64,000 bases of DNA from Gemmatimonadota bacterium (GTDB taxonomy: Bacteria; Gemmatimonadota; Gemmatimonadetes; Gemmatimonadales; Gemmatimonadaceae). The stretch covers positions 1 to 64,000 of the forward strand of contig JAJTHG010000002.1 of NCBI GenBank assembly GCA_021298835.1, in the 5' to 3' direction. Below the pieces are notes generated by a model. It ran no database searches, was not told the origin of the DNA, and saw only the letters and a program-made list of their open reading frames with translations. The translations under genes and the position numbers were made by a program. Position 1 is the first letter of the stretch, and each line of letters starts with the position of its first letter. Of this stretch, positions 1 to 7,962 are shown piece by piece.

Positions 1-1
1 C

Positions 2-349
2 GACCGCTCCGAGCAGATGCTGTTCAAGATGCTCAAGCGGCGCGAGAACCTGGGCTCCACCGGCATCGGGCGCGGCATCGCCATCCCCCATTGCCGCTCC
101 CTCGTCGTCTCGAAGCTGCGCGTCGCCTTCGGCCGCAAGGTCGCCGGCATGGACTTCAAGGCGATCGACGACCAGCCGGTGCAGTTCTTCTTCCTGATCG
201 TCGCCCCGCCGCTCGAGGTGTCGAACCAGTACTTGCCGGTGCTCGGGAAGATCGCGCAGTTCTCGAAGGAACCCGACGTCCCCGCGCGCCTGCTGGGCCT
301 GTCGAGCCCGGCGGAGTTCATGGCGCTGTTGCAGGAGAAGGGCGTGTGA
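2..349 (+). CDS. PTS EIIA-like (PtsN/fructose-type) domain protein, 5' end outside window
   Basis: C-terminal part of a phosphotransferase-system EIIA type-2 domain; the reading frame is open to the window edge, so the true start lies upstream. The phosphorylatable histidine sits in the family motif AIPHCRS (about codon 29 of the visible part), preceded by a glycine-rich GSTGIGRG stretch. Proteins with this domain alone are usually PtsN-like regulators that take phosphate from HPr/NPr rather than sugar transporters; no EIIB or EIIC domain is visible, but what lies upstream is unseen. The TGA stop overlaps the GTG start of the next gene by four bases, so the two are probably translated together. 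Family call is firm; role as regulator or transporter part is inference. Confidence 0.85.
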   Translation, partial: DRSEQMLFKMLKRRENLGSTGIGRGIAIPHCRSLVVSKLRVAFGRKVAGMDFKAIDDQPVQFFFLIVAPPLEVSNQYLPVLGKIAQFSKEPDVPARLLGLSSPAEFMALLQEKGV

Positions 350-1410
350 CCGGGCGGCTCGCCCTGCGGCTCTGCGCGGCCGCCGCGCTGGTCCCGACCG
401 CGGGCCCCGCGCAGGTCATTGCCGGCCGCGTGCTCGAGCCCACCGGTGGCCCGGTGGGCGGTGCGGTGGTCGTGCTGGTGGACACGTCCGGCAACCGGAT
501 CTCGTCCGCCGTGGCGACCCTCACCGGCGCATACAAGGTTGACGTCGGCGGTGCCGGCACGTTCTGGCTGCGCGTGACCTCGCCGAAGCATGCGCCGTCG
601 GTGTCGCCCGCGTTCGTGGTGGAAGCCGGCGAGGAGGTCAGCTACGACCACACCGTCCCCACGCCGATCGCCCTGGCATCCCTCGAGCAGCGCGGGCGCT
701 CCTGCCCCACCAGCGCGCCGCGCGGCGGGTTCGTCGGAGCACCGCCCGCCCGCGTGAAGGTCGTGGACGAGGCCACCGGCGCCGGCGTGCGCAACGCCAT
801 CGTGGCCCTGCTCGACAGCGCCGGGACGGTCCGCGCGGCGGCGGCGAGCGACTCCGGTGGCAACGCCGCCCTGGGGCTGCGCCCGGAGCCGGGCGATCTC
901 GTGTGCGTGCGAAAGTTGGGCATGCCCCTCACCACGAGGCCGGCGCTCGAGGCACCCGCCGAGGGCGGGCTACCGTGGCTGGTGCTGGTCCGGGCCCCCG
1001 CGCGGGAGCTCACGCCGGTCGAGGTGCGCGCGACCCGGCTCGAGCGCATGAAGGACCTCAACGTCCCCAACACCGCGCGCTTCTTCGGGGTCGAGGAGTT
1101 CGCTCCCTACGTGCCCGCCGCCCTCAACTTCGGGGACCTGCTGCGGCCGATGAACGCGCCCGGGGTCTCGATGAAGAGCGCGAACGGTCGCGTGAACTGC
1201 GTGATGCTGCGGGGCACCACGTGCGTCCCGACGCTGCTCGACAACATCCCCTCGAACACGGTGTACGACCTCGATCCGTTCATGATCGAGGGGATCGCGA
1301 TCCTGAACCCCACCGACGCCTACCAGCGATTCGGCGCCCTCGGGCAACAGGGCCTGGTGCTCATCTACACCAAGCGGAACCTGCCGAAGCGCGCCGAGCG
1401 GAAGCCGTAG
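346..1410 (+). CDS. Exported protein with carboxypeptidase-regulatory-like domains and a TonB-plug-like C-terminus
   Basis: Predicted 354 residues from GTG at 346, chosen because it overlaps the previous stop and gives a hydrophobic signal-like N-terminus (RLALRLCAAAALVPTAGPAQ). Two beta-sandwich carboxypeptidase-regulatory-like repeats follow (about residues 25-105 and 125-215, each beginning with a GRVLE or VKVVDEATGAG type strand). The C-terminal ~100 residues resemble the plug domain of TonB-dependent receptors, with a short LRG-type motif and the terminal GLVLIYTK signature, but no beta-barrel follows. Such barrel-less plug proteins are frequent in Gemmatimonadota and Bacteroidota-like genomes. 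Two cysteines in the plug part (CVMLRGTTC) could form a disulfide. Function unknown; envelope location inferred. Its stop is four bases from the convergent MATE gene. Confidence 0.7.
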   Translation: MTGRLALRLCAAAALVPTAGPAQVIAGRVLEPTGGPVGGAVVVLVDTSGNRISSAVATLTGAYKVDVGGAGTFWLRVTSPKHAPSVSPAFVVEAGEEVSYDHTVPTPIALASLEQRGRSCPTSAPRGGFVGAPPARVKVVDEATGAGVRNAIVALLDSAGTVRAAAASDSGGNAALGLRPEPGDLVCVRKLGMPLTTRPALEAPAEGGLPWLVLVRAPARELTPVEVRATRLERMKDLNVPNTARFFGVEEFAPYVPAALNFGDLLRPMNAPGVSMKSANGRVNCVMLRGTTCVPTLLDNIPSNTVYDLDPFMIEGIAILNPTDAYQRFGALGQQGLVLIYTKRNLPKRAERKP

Positions 1411-1414
1411 CGCG

Positions 1415-2770
1415 TCATGCGGTCGTGCGCGTGATCTCGCGGCCGAGGCGCGTCCGCACCCGGAGGAACTGGAGCACGGCGGCCGCCGCGAGCCCGCCGA
1501 CGAGCCCGTACCAGAGCCCGCGCGCCCCCAGCGGCGTGTGCAGGCCGAGCCACCAGCTCACCGGCACCCCGACCCCCCAGAAGCCCAGGAAATGCATCAC
1601 GGCCGGCACCCGCGTGTCGCCGCTGCCGCGCAGGATGCCGCCGCACACCGCCTGCGTGCCGTCGAACAACTGGAACGCCCCGGCAATGGGAATGAGCGCC
1701 ACCGCCACCGCGAGTGTAGGGGCATCCGGCGTGTAGAGCCGCGCGAAGGCGACCGGGAAGGCGAGAAAGAGCACCGCGCTCACCGCCATCACCCCCACGC
1801 CGATCACGAAGGCCGCTGCCGCCTCGCGTCGGGCCCCTGGCATGTCGCCGCGGCCGATCGCGTGCCCCACCAGCGCCGAGGCCGCCCCGCTCACCCCTAG
1901 CGGCACCATGAACGTGAGGGAGGCGAGGTTGAGCGCCACCTCGTGTCCGGCCAGCGTGATCGTCCCCAGCCAGCCCGCCCAGACCGTCACGAGTCCGAAC
2001 GCGAAGCCCTCGAAGAACCACTGCACCCCGATCGGCAGCCCCAGATGTAGCATTCGCCCCAGCGCCGCCGCCCCGAGCGCCGCGCGACGCCACGGCCGCA
2101 CGGTCGGACGCAGGAGCGGCCACCCGGCTCCCCAGACCATCGCCGCCATCAGCCAGCGCGAGATCCAGGTGCTGTGCGCCGACCCCACGACGCCAAGCGC
2201 CGGCATCCCCAGCTTGCCGTAGATCAGCACCCAGTTCAGGCCCGCGTTGGCGAGGTTCGCCACGATCGTCGCCACCACCACCGCGCGCACCCGCTGCTGT
2301 GCCTGCAGCGTCTGGCGCCCCACGGTGAAGAGATTGAGCGGGAGGATCCCCAGGATGCTCCACCGCAGCCACGCCGCCGCCAGCGGCACCACGTCGTCCG
2401 GCTGGCGGAGGAAGCGCAGAATCGCCTCGCTCGGCCACAGCACGGCGCCGATCACCACGCTCGTCGCCGCGGCGAGCACCACGCCGCGCTGCACCCCGAG
2501 GGCCACGCCCTCGTCGTCCCCCGCCCCGACCGCCTGCGAGACGATCGGGTCGAGCGCCATCAGGATGCCGAAGGCGATCACGATGACGTTGAAGAAGACG
2601 AGGTTGCCGATGGACACGGCCGCCAACGCCTGCGGCGACACGTGGCCGACCATCAGCGCGTCCACGGCACCCATGAGCTGCCAGCCGACCTGCACGACGA
2701 CGATCGGGGCGGCCAGCTGCCACGTCGAGCGAAGGTCGGCGCGCGTCGGGAGGGAGAGCGGCGCGGCCAT
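1415..2770 (-). CDS. MATE-family multidrug/toxin efflux transporter
   Basis: A 451-residue membrane protein with about 12 hydrophobic segments and the MATE pattern of two homologous halves (early PIVVVQVGWQLMGAVDALMVG, later GLPIGVQWFFEGFAFG). Length is normal for NorM/DinF-like Na+ or H+ antiporters exporting cationic drugs or metabolites across the inner membrane. The ATG at 2770 is chosen because the protein starts just before TM1 and a TACCTT box ends nine bases upstream; there is no Shine-Dalgarno sequence. It is divergent from the PLP-enzyme gene with only 24 bases between start codons. Substrate cannot be told from sequence. Confidence 0.88.
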   Translation of the reverse strand: MAAPLSLPTRADLRSTWQLAAPIVVVQVGWQLMGAVDALMVGHVSPQALAAVSIGNLVFFNVIVIAFGILMALDPIVSQAVGAGDDEGVALGVQRGVVLAAATSVVIGAVLWPSEAILRFLRQPDDVVPLAAAWLRWSILGILPLNLFTVGRQTLQAQQRVRAVVVATIVANLANAGLNWVLIYGKLGMPALGVVGSAHSTWISRWLMAAMVWGAGWPLLRPTVRPWRRAALGAAALGRMLHLGLPIGVQWFFEGFAFGLVTVWAGWLGTITLAGHEVALNLASLTFMVPLGVSGAASALVGHAIGRGDMPGARREAAAAFVIGVGVMAVSAVLFLAFPVAFARLYTPDAPTLAVAVALIPIAGAFQLFDGTQAVCGGILRGSGDTRVPAVMHFLGFWGVGVPVSWWLGLHTPLGARGLWYGLVGGLAAAAVLQFLRVRTRLGREITRTTA

Positions 2771-2794
2771 GGGATTCGAAAGGTATCGTTCGCC
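2771..2794. promoter_or_regulatory. Overlapping divergent -10 boxes for MATE and PLP-lyase genes
   Basis: The whole 24-base spacer between two divergent start codons. TACCTT on the minus strand (2785-2780) lies nine bases from the MATE ATG, and TATCGT on the plus strand (2784-2789) lies five bases from the lyase ATG. The two hexamers share the TA at 2784-2785. Both transcripts would be leaderless or nearly so, and polymerase could occupy only one direction at a time. Positions are read directly; promoter activity is inferred. Confidence 0.5.
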
Positions 2795-3799
2795 ATGCCT
2801 TCCATCCCGACACCCGCGGCCGACCCCGATCCGTCGCATCGCCTCCGGCTGGCAGACATCGCCGCCGCGCCGGCGCGCATCCCGCCCGAGTTCCGCGACT
2901 CGCCGCAGTACGCCTGCGAACCGCTGGCCGAGGTGCTCGGTTGCGGGCTCACGCTCAAGGTGGAGACCTGCAACCCCATCCGGAGTTTCAAGGGGCGCGG
3001 GGCCAGCGTGCTCGTCTCGCGGCTGCTCGAGCGGGCGCACGAGGCGACCCGGTCGCCCCTGGTGGGCGCGAGTGCCGGCAACTGGGGCCAGGCGCTGGCG
3101 TACGCATGCCGGGCCGCCGGCTGGCGGCTCGTGCTCTACGCGGCCGATTCGGCGAACCCCCTCAAGGTCGCCCGCATGCGGGCCCTCGGGGCCGAGGTCC
3201 GGCAGGCCGGCAAGGACTTCGATGCGGCCAAGCAGCACGCCGAGGCCTTCGCGCGCGAGCGAGGATGGCGGATGGTGGCCGACGGGCTCGATGTCGAAGC
3301 GAGTCTCGGCGCGGCGACCATCGCCGTCGAACTGCTGGCGCCCGGCCGGGCGTTCGACGCCGTGCTCGTGCCGCTCGGCAACGGCGCGCTGCTCACCGGC
3401 ATGGGACGATGGATCAAGGCCGTCGCGCCCGCGACGCGGGTGATCGGCGTGCAGGCGACCGGGGCTGACGCCATGGCGCAGTCGTGGCGGTCGGGCCGGC
3501 TCGTCTTCCCGCCGCAGATCGACACCATCGCCGACGGCATCGGGGTGCGCGTGCCGATCGCCGAGGCGGTGGCGGACATGCGGACGACGGTGGACGACGT
3601 CGTGCTCGTCAACGACGTGGCGCTGGTGGCCGCGATGCGGCTCCTGCACGCGCACGCCGGGCTGGTCGTGGAGCCGTCGGGGGCCGCCGGGGTGGCGGCG
3701 CTGGTCGCGGCCGGGTCGCCGTGGCGTGGCCAGCGCGTGGCGACCGTCGTGTGCGGCGGGAACCTCACCGAAGCGCAGATGGCCGCCTGGCTGTCCTGA
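2795..3799 (+). CDS. PLP-dependent lyase of the threonine dehydratase/diaminopropionate ammonia-lyase type
   Basis: A 334-residue fold-type II pyridoxal-phosphate enzyme. The cofactor lysine is in SFKGRGA (about residue 66), an asparagine/glycine-rich ASAGNWGQ loop follows (about residue 92), and a glycine-rich phosphate-binding loop PLGNGALL is near residue 190. Members deaminate or cyclise hydroxy-amino acids (threonine, serine, cysteine) or act as racemases; the exact substrate is not resolvable here. No ACT regulatory domain is present, so a biosynthetic, isoleucine-inhibited IlvA form is less likely. The start at 2795 follows a TATCGT box by five bases. It stands alone, divergent from the transporter. 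Confidence 0.8.
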   Translation: MPSIPTPAADPDPSHRLRLADIAAAPARIPPEFRDSPQYACEPLAEVLGCGLTLKVETCNPIRSFKGRGASVLVSRLLERAHEATRSPLVGASAGNWGQALAYACRAAGWRLVLYAADSANPLKVARMRALGAEVRQAGKDFDAAKQHAEAFARERGWRMVADGLDVEASLGAATIAVELLAPGRAFDAVLVPLGNGALLTGMGRWIKAVAPATRVIGVQATGADAMAQSWRSGRLVFPPQIDTIADGIGVRVPIAEAVADMRTTVDDVVLVNDVALVAAMRLLHAHAGLVVEPSGAAGVAALVAAGSPWRGQRVATVVCGGNLTEAQMAAWLS

Positions 3800-3840
3800 C
3801 GGTCGCCCGGCTGGGCACCGGAGGGGACGCCGTCACCGTC

Positions 3841-3880
3841 CGCGGCGACCCGCGGCGACCCGCGGCGACCCGCGGCGACC
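3841..3880. repeat. Tandem repeat, 10-base unit x4
   Basis: Four exact head-to-tail copies of CGCGGCGACC, in the spacer between the PLP lyase stop and the TetR gene, ending 68 bases upstream of that gene's TATAAT box. No reading frame uses it. Copy number may vary by slippage; effect on the downstream promoter is unknown. Confidence 0.9.
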
Positions 3881-3943
3881 CGGGCGGAGGCCGGTGCGGC
3901 GGCGGGCTCGGCGCGTCGGGGACCTCGCGCGGGCTCAGTTTCG

Positions 3944-3960
3944 TGTCTTATAATTGGACA
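3944..3960 (+). promoter_or_regulatory. TATAAT -10 box inside a TGTC...GACA inverted repeat, tetR promoter/operator candidate
   Basis: A perfect TATAAT hexamer (3949-3954) ends 11 bases before the ATG at 3966. It is flanked by TGTC at 3944-3947 and GACA at 3957-3960, an imperfect palindrome of 17 bases centred on the box, the usual size of a TetR-family operator half-site pair. Autorepression by the adjacent regulator is the simplest reading. The AT-rich box stands out sharply from the local ~75% G+C. Inference from position and symmetry only. Confidence 0.55.
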
Positions 3961-3965
3961 TCAAA

Positions 3966-4604
3966 ATGAGCCGCGACGTCCCGATGCTTCCCAGTCCCCG
4001 TCGCCTGTACCGGCAAGTGGCGCGCGCCCACGCCGCGCAGGACACCGAGCGTCGCGTGCTCGAGGCGGCCACGCAGCTGTTCGCCGAGCGCTACTACGAC
4101 GACGTGCACCTCGAGGACGTGGCGCGCCTGGCGGGGGTGACGACCAAGACGGTACAGCGCCGCTTCGGCGGCAAGGAGGGGCTCGCCCGGGCCTTTCTGG
4201 AGGCGGCTGGCCGCCACAATGCGGCGTTGCGTGACCGCGTGCCCGCCGGCGACCCGGCGCGTGCGCTCGACTTCATTCTCGGCATGTACGAGCCCGTGGG
4301 CGACTCGCTCATGCGGACCCTGTCGCTCGACGGCCGCGTGCCCGTCGTCACCGCGATGGCCGAGGCCGGCCGGTTGCTGCACCGATCGTGGGTCGAGCGG
4401 GTCTTCGGGCCGCTTCTGGCGCGCGACGAGATGCTGCGCCGGTCCCAGCTCGCCCAGCTCCTGCTCGCGACCGACGTGTACGCCTGGAAGCTCCTGCGGC
4501 GCGACCAGGGACTGAGTCCGGCCGAAACCCGCGCCGTGCTCTTCCGGCTCGTATGCGATGCCCTTGCCCGCACCCCCGCCGACCCGCCCCTCCGGACGTC
4601 CTGA
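3966..4604 (+). CDS. TetR-family transcriptional regulator
   Basis: A 212-residue regulator. The N-terminal helix-turn-helix occupies about residues 20-65 (RRVLEAATQLFAERYYDDV then VARLAGVTTKTVQRRFGGKEG), the typical TetR pattern; the C-terminal ligand-binding half is helical and not recognisable. ATG 3966 is preferred; an in-frame TTG at 3954 would add four residues but overlaps the TATAAT box. The gene is followed after one base by the glycosyltransferase gene on the same strand, so it very likely controls that gene as well as itself. The effector is unknown. Confidence 0.85.
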   Translation: MSRDVPMLPSPRRLYRQVARAHAAQDTERRVLEAATQLFAERYYDDVHLEDVARLAGVTTKTVQRRFGGKEGLARAFLEAAGRHNAALRDRVPAGDPARALDFILGMYEPVGDSLMRTLSLDGRVPVVTAMAEAGRLLHRSWVERVFGPLLARDEMLRRSQLAQLLLATDVYAWKLLRRDQGLSPAETRAVLFRLVCDALARTPADPPLRTS

Positions 4605-4605
4605 C

Positions 4606-5886
4606 ATGCGAGTGGTCTTCTTCAGCTACGGCACGCGCGGTGACGCGCAACCCCAGGTCGCGCTGGCTGCCGGCCTCCAGGAGCGCGGGTTCGAGACCCG
4701 TGTGGCGGCCCCCGAGAACCTGCGCGGCTTCGTTGAACGGTCGGGGGTGGCGTACGCTCCCCTGCACGGGAACTCGCAGGCCATCCTCGAGTCGCCCGAG
4801 GGGCAACGTTGGCTGCGCTCGGGCAACGTGCGGGAGTTCACGAACTCCGTGGCGCGGATCAACCGCGAGCTCGACCCGCACATCTTCGCCAGCGGCCTCG
4901 ACGCGGCGCGCGGCGCCGACCTCATCGTGGGCGGCACGCTGATCGAGGAGCTGTCCGTGACGCTGGCCGAGCACCTGCGGGTCCCCTTCACCTTCGCGCA
5001 CACCATCCCGCTGGAGCCGACGGGCGCGTTCCCCTGTCCGCTGGTCACCACGGCGAACCTGCCGTTCGCCTTCCTGAACCGCGCGACGTGGGGGCTGTTC
5101 CGGCGGCTCGTCTTCCCGCTGCACCGCGACGCGATCAACGTCTTCCGCCGGCAGCTCGGCCTGCCGCCGCAGGTGGCCACCGCGGTGGGCGGCGCCCGCG
5201 AGCTCGGGGTGCCGGTGCTGCAGCTGTGGAGCCGGCACCTCGTGCCGCATGCGGCCGATGCCGACGCGCGGGCGGTGACGACAGGTTCGATCCGGCTGCC
5301 GGCGGCGGTCCGCGCACGCCTTGGCGAGGCCGTCCCGCCGCCGGACCTCCTCCCGTGGCTGGCCGAGGGCCCGCCGCCGGTTTACGTCGGCTTCGGCAGC
5401 ATGCCCATGCCCACGCTCGAGTCCTTCGGCCGGGACGTGCTGTCCCTCGCCGAGGAACTCGACCTGCGCTTCCTGGTCTGCGGCGGGTGGAACGACACCG
5501 ACGCCGTGCACCAGCTGGCCGGGCCACGGATGCACATCGTGCGCTCGGTGGATCACGGCTGGATCTTCCCGCGGTGCGCGGTGGTGGTCCACCATGGTGG
5601 CGCCGGCACGACCTTCGCGGCCGCTGAGGCCGGGGTGCCGTCCGTCGTCTGTTCGTTCTTCGCCGACCAGCCGTTCTGGGGCAGCCGTGTCGCGGCCCTC
5701 GGCGCGGGAGCGCACGTGCCTTTCACGTCGCTGACCCGCAGCACCCTCCGCAGCGCGCTCCGGCGCGCCTTGCGCGAGGAGACGCGAAGCCGGGCCGCGG
5801 CCCTCGGGCGGCAGCTCCGCGCCGAGGACGGCAATGCGCGGGCGCTGGACGCGCTGGAGCGGATCGCCCGGCGCGGCACTGCATGA
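4606..5886 (+). CDS. UDP-glycosyltransferase, GT1/GT28-like (MGT/sterol-glucosyltransferase type)
   Basis: A 426-residue GT-B fold enzyme. The N-terminal acceptor domain begins with FFSYGTRGDAQPQ, the glycosyltransferase-28-like N-terminal motif. The C-terminal nucleotide-sugar domain carries HHGGAGTTFAAAEAGVP (about residues 328-344), the donor-binding signature of macrolide, flavonoid and sterol glucosyltransferases. It should transfer a hexose from UDP- or TDP-sugar to a small lipophilic aglycone in the cytoplasm. ATG 4606 starts one base after the tetR stop. The TetR pairing suggests induction by the acceptor (a xenobiotic or secondary metabolite), which is inference. Confidence 0.85.
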   Translation: MRVVFFSYGTRGDAQPQVALAAGLQERGFETRVAAPENLRGFVERSGVAYAPLHGNSQAILESPEGQRWLRSGNVREFTNSVARINRELDPHIFASGLDAARGADLIVGGTLIEELSVTLAEHLRVPFTFAHTIPLEPTGAFPCPLVTTANLPFAFLNRATWGLFRRLVFPLHRDAINVFRRQLGLPPQVATAVGGARELGVPVLQLWSRHLVPHAADADARAVTTGSIRLPAAVRARLGEAVPPPDLLPWLAEGPPPVYVGFGSMPMPTLESFGRDVLSLAEELDLRFLVCGGWNDTDAVHQLAGPRMHIVRSVDHGWIFPRCAVVVHHGGAGTTFAAAEAGVPSVVCSFFADQPFWGSRVAALGAGAHVPFTSLTRSTLRSALRRALREETRSRAAALGRQLRAEDGNARALDALERIARRGTA

Positions 5887-5912
5887 GGAGAGGGGCCGTC
5901 CGCCCCTACTCC
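5887..5912. terminator. Bidirectional hairpin terminator between converging glycosyltransferase and guaA genes
   Basis: GGAG-AGGGGC (5887-5896) pairs with GCCCCT-CTCC (5902-5912) around loop CGTCC, with one bulged A at 5908. It begins one base after the glycosyltransferase stop and overlaps the guaA stop codon (5906-5908). There is no T-run on either side, as is common in high-G+C genomes, so termination strength is uncertain. Confidence 0.55.
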
Positions 5913-7456
5913 CACTCGATCGTCGCCGGCGGCTTCGAGCTGACGTCGTACACCACGCGGTTCACCCCCCGCACTTCGTTGATGATGCGGCTGGAAATGC
6001 GCCCCAGCACGTCATGCGGGAACGCGTACCAGTCCGCCGTCATCCCGTCGGTACTGGTCACCGCGCGCAGCGCGATCACGTGTTCGTAGGTGCGGCCGTC
6101 GCCCATGACGCCCACCGACCGCACCGGCAGGAAGACCGCGAACGCCTGCCAGATGTCGGCATACAGGCCGGCGGCGCGGATCTCCTCGAGGTAGATCGCG
6201 TCCGCCTTGCGCAGGATGTCCAGCGCGTCGCGCCGCACCTCGCCGAGGACGCGGATCGCGAGCCCCGGACCCGGGAACGGATGCCGGCCGACCATCTCCT
6301 CGGGCAGCCCGAGCTCGCGCCCGACGTTGCGCACCTCGTCCTTGAACAGCTCGCGCAGCGGCTCGACGAGCCGGAACTTCATGTCGGGCTTGAGCCCGCC
6401 GACGTTGTGGTGCGTCTTGATCGTCGCGCTCGGCCCACCCTTGGCGCTCACCGACTCGATCACGTCGGGATACAGCGTGCCCTGCACCAGGAACTCGGCC
6501 CCCTCCCCCGCCGCGGCCGCCGCGTCCTCGAAGACGTCGATGAACGTGTGGCCGATGATCTTGCGCTTCTTCTCGGGGTCGCCCTCGCCCGCCAGCGCGG
6601 CGAGGAACCGCTCGCTGGCGTCCACCACCACGAGCTTGATCCCCAGGTGCTGGCGGAAGGTGCGCTCGACCTGCTCGCGCTCGTGCAGCCGCAGGAGCCC
6701 GGTGTCCACGAAGATGCACGTGAGCTGGTCGCCGATCGCCTTGTGCACCAGCGCTGCGGCCACCGAGGAATCCACGCCGCCCGAGAGCCCGCAGATGACG
6801 GCCTTGCCGCCGACCGTCGTGCGGATCTTCTGCACCTCCTCCTCGATGAAGTGGCCCGGCGTCCAGTCCGGGACGCAGCCGCAGACGCCGAAGAGGAAGT
6901 TCTGGATGATCTCGGCCCCGCGCACCGTATGGTGCACCTCGGCGTGGAACTGCACCGCGTGGATGGGCTTCGACACGTGGCGCATCGCCACGACGGGGTT
7001 GTCGCTGCTCGCAGCGGTCGCGACGAACCCCGGCGGCACCGTCTCGACGTGGTCGCCGTGGCTCATCCACACCTGTGACGACTCGCCGGCGTCGAAGCCG
7101 GCGAAGAGCCCGCCCGGCTCGCCGACGGTGATGGCCGCCCGGCCGTACTCGCGACGACCACCCCCCTTCACCGCCCCGCCGGCGGCGTGCGCGATCCATT
7201 GCATGCCGTAGCAGACGCCCAGGACGGGGGCGAGATCGAGGATCGCCGGGTCGAACGTCGGCGCCCCCTCGTCGGTGACCGAGCTCGGCCCCCCGCTCAG
7301 GATGATCCCCGTCGGCTGCCACGCCCGGATCCACTCGACCGACCGCGTCGGAGGGTGGATCTCGCTGTACACGCGCGCTTCGCGCACGCGGCGGGCGATG
7401 AGCTGCGTGAACTGCGACCCGCAGTCGAGGATCAAAATCCGCGACGCAGTGATCAT
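5906..7456 (-). CDS. guaA: GMP synthase (glutamine-hydrolysing)
   Basis: A 516-residue cytosolic enzyme converting XMP, ATP and glutamine to GMP. The N-terminal class I glutamine amidotransferase has the nucleophile cysteine in GVCYGMQ (about residue 81) and the histidine in VQFHAEVHH. The ATP pyrophosphatase domain has the PP-loop SGGVDSS (about residue 230), and the C-terminal dimerisation domain ends with the conserved PPATIEWE. Full length for the family. The start overlaps the phosphoesterase stop by ATGA, making guaA the last gene of the accD-to-guaA run. Confidence 0.97.
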   Translation of the reverse strand: MITASRILILDCGSQFTQLIARRVREARVYSEIHPPTRSVEWIRAWQPTGIILSGGPSSVTDEGAPTFDPAILDLAPVLGVCYGMQWIAHAAGGAVKGGGRREYGRAAITVGEPGGLFAGFDAGESSQVWMSHGDHVETVPPGFVATAASSDNPVVAMRHVSKPIHAVQFHAEVHHTVRGAEIIQNFLFGVCGCVPDWTPGHFIEEEVQKIRTTVGGKAVICGLSGGVDSSVAAALVHKAIGDQLTCIFVDTGLLRLHEREQVERTFRQHLGIKLVVVDASERFLAALAGEGDPEKKRKIIGHTFIDVFEDAAAAAGEGAEFLVQGTLYPDVIESVSAKGGPSATIKTHHNVGGLKPDMKFRLVEPLRELFKDEVRNVGRELGLPEEMVGRHPFPGPGLAIRVLGEVRRDALDILRKADAIYLEEIRAAGLYADIWQAFAVFLPVRSVGVMGDGRTYEHVIALRAVTSTDGMTADWYAFPHDVLGRISSRIINEVRGVNRVVYDVSSKPPATIEWE

Positions 7457-7962
7457 CGCGCCCACTCCGGCCCCTCGAGGCGGATGAACTCGACCTCGCG
7501 GGACTCGAGGTCGAGGATGGCGCACGTCGGCGTCCCGGTGAGCCATCCGCAGGCCTCGCCCGGGCAGATCACCGTCACCTTGCCCTGGGCACGCACCTCG
7601 CTGGTGTGAATGGTGCCGTGGACGATGATGTCGTACTCGTCCCACGCCCGCTCGGGGAGGTCGTGGAGGTCGTGCACGAGCAGCAGCTTGCGCCCCGCCA
7701 CCTCGAAGACGTGCGGCGACTCGTAGAGCTCCATGCCCACGCCCTGCTGCGCGAAGGCGGTGAGTCCCGACGGATCGCCGTCGTTGTGCCCGAATACCCC
7801 GAGCAGCGCCATCCCGCGCTCGCGGAAGGGCCCGAGCGACCACGGGGCCACGAAGTCCCCGGCGTGCAGCACGAGCGAGATCCCTCGGCTCGCCAGCGCC
7901 GCGACGAACGCGTCGATCGCCGGCAGCCGGTCATGCGAGTTCGCCATCAGGCCGACCTTCAT
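7453..7962 (-). CDS. YfcE/MJ0936-like metallophosphoesterase with altered metal ligands
   Basis: A 169-residue small calcineurin-like phosphoesterase. Recognisable motifs are HAGD, FGHND and VHGTIH in the expected order. Two usual metal ligands differ: the first motif, normally D-x-H, reads NSH at residues 8-10, and the final GH-x-H motif reads GTIH. The family hydrolyses phosphodiesters with two Mn/Mg ions, so activity here may be reduced or changed. ATG 7962 overlaps the lysA stop (ATGA) and has a strong GGAGGAG Shine-Dalgarno five bases upstream, one of the few in the window; an in-frame ATG at 7974 is less likely. Confidence 0.78.
   Translation of the reverse strand: MKVGLMANSHDRLPAIDAFVAALASRGISLVLHAGDFVAPWSLGPFRERGMALLGVFGHNDGDPSGLTAFAQQGVGMELYESPHVFEVAGRKLLLVHDLHDLPERAWDEYDIIVHGTIHTSEVRAQGKVTVICPGEACGWLTGTPTCAILDLESREVEFIRLEGPEWAR

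Noticed and set aside
91-345. N-terminal extension of the plug-like exported protein back into the EIIA gene
   Set aside because: The extension is out-of-frame EIIA sequence of low complexity; the GTG at 346 gives a signal peptide and a normal four-base overlap.
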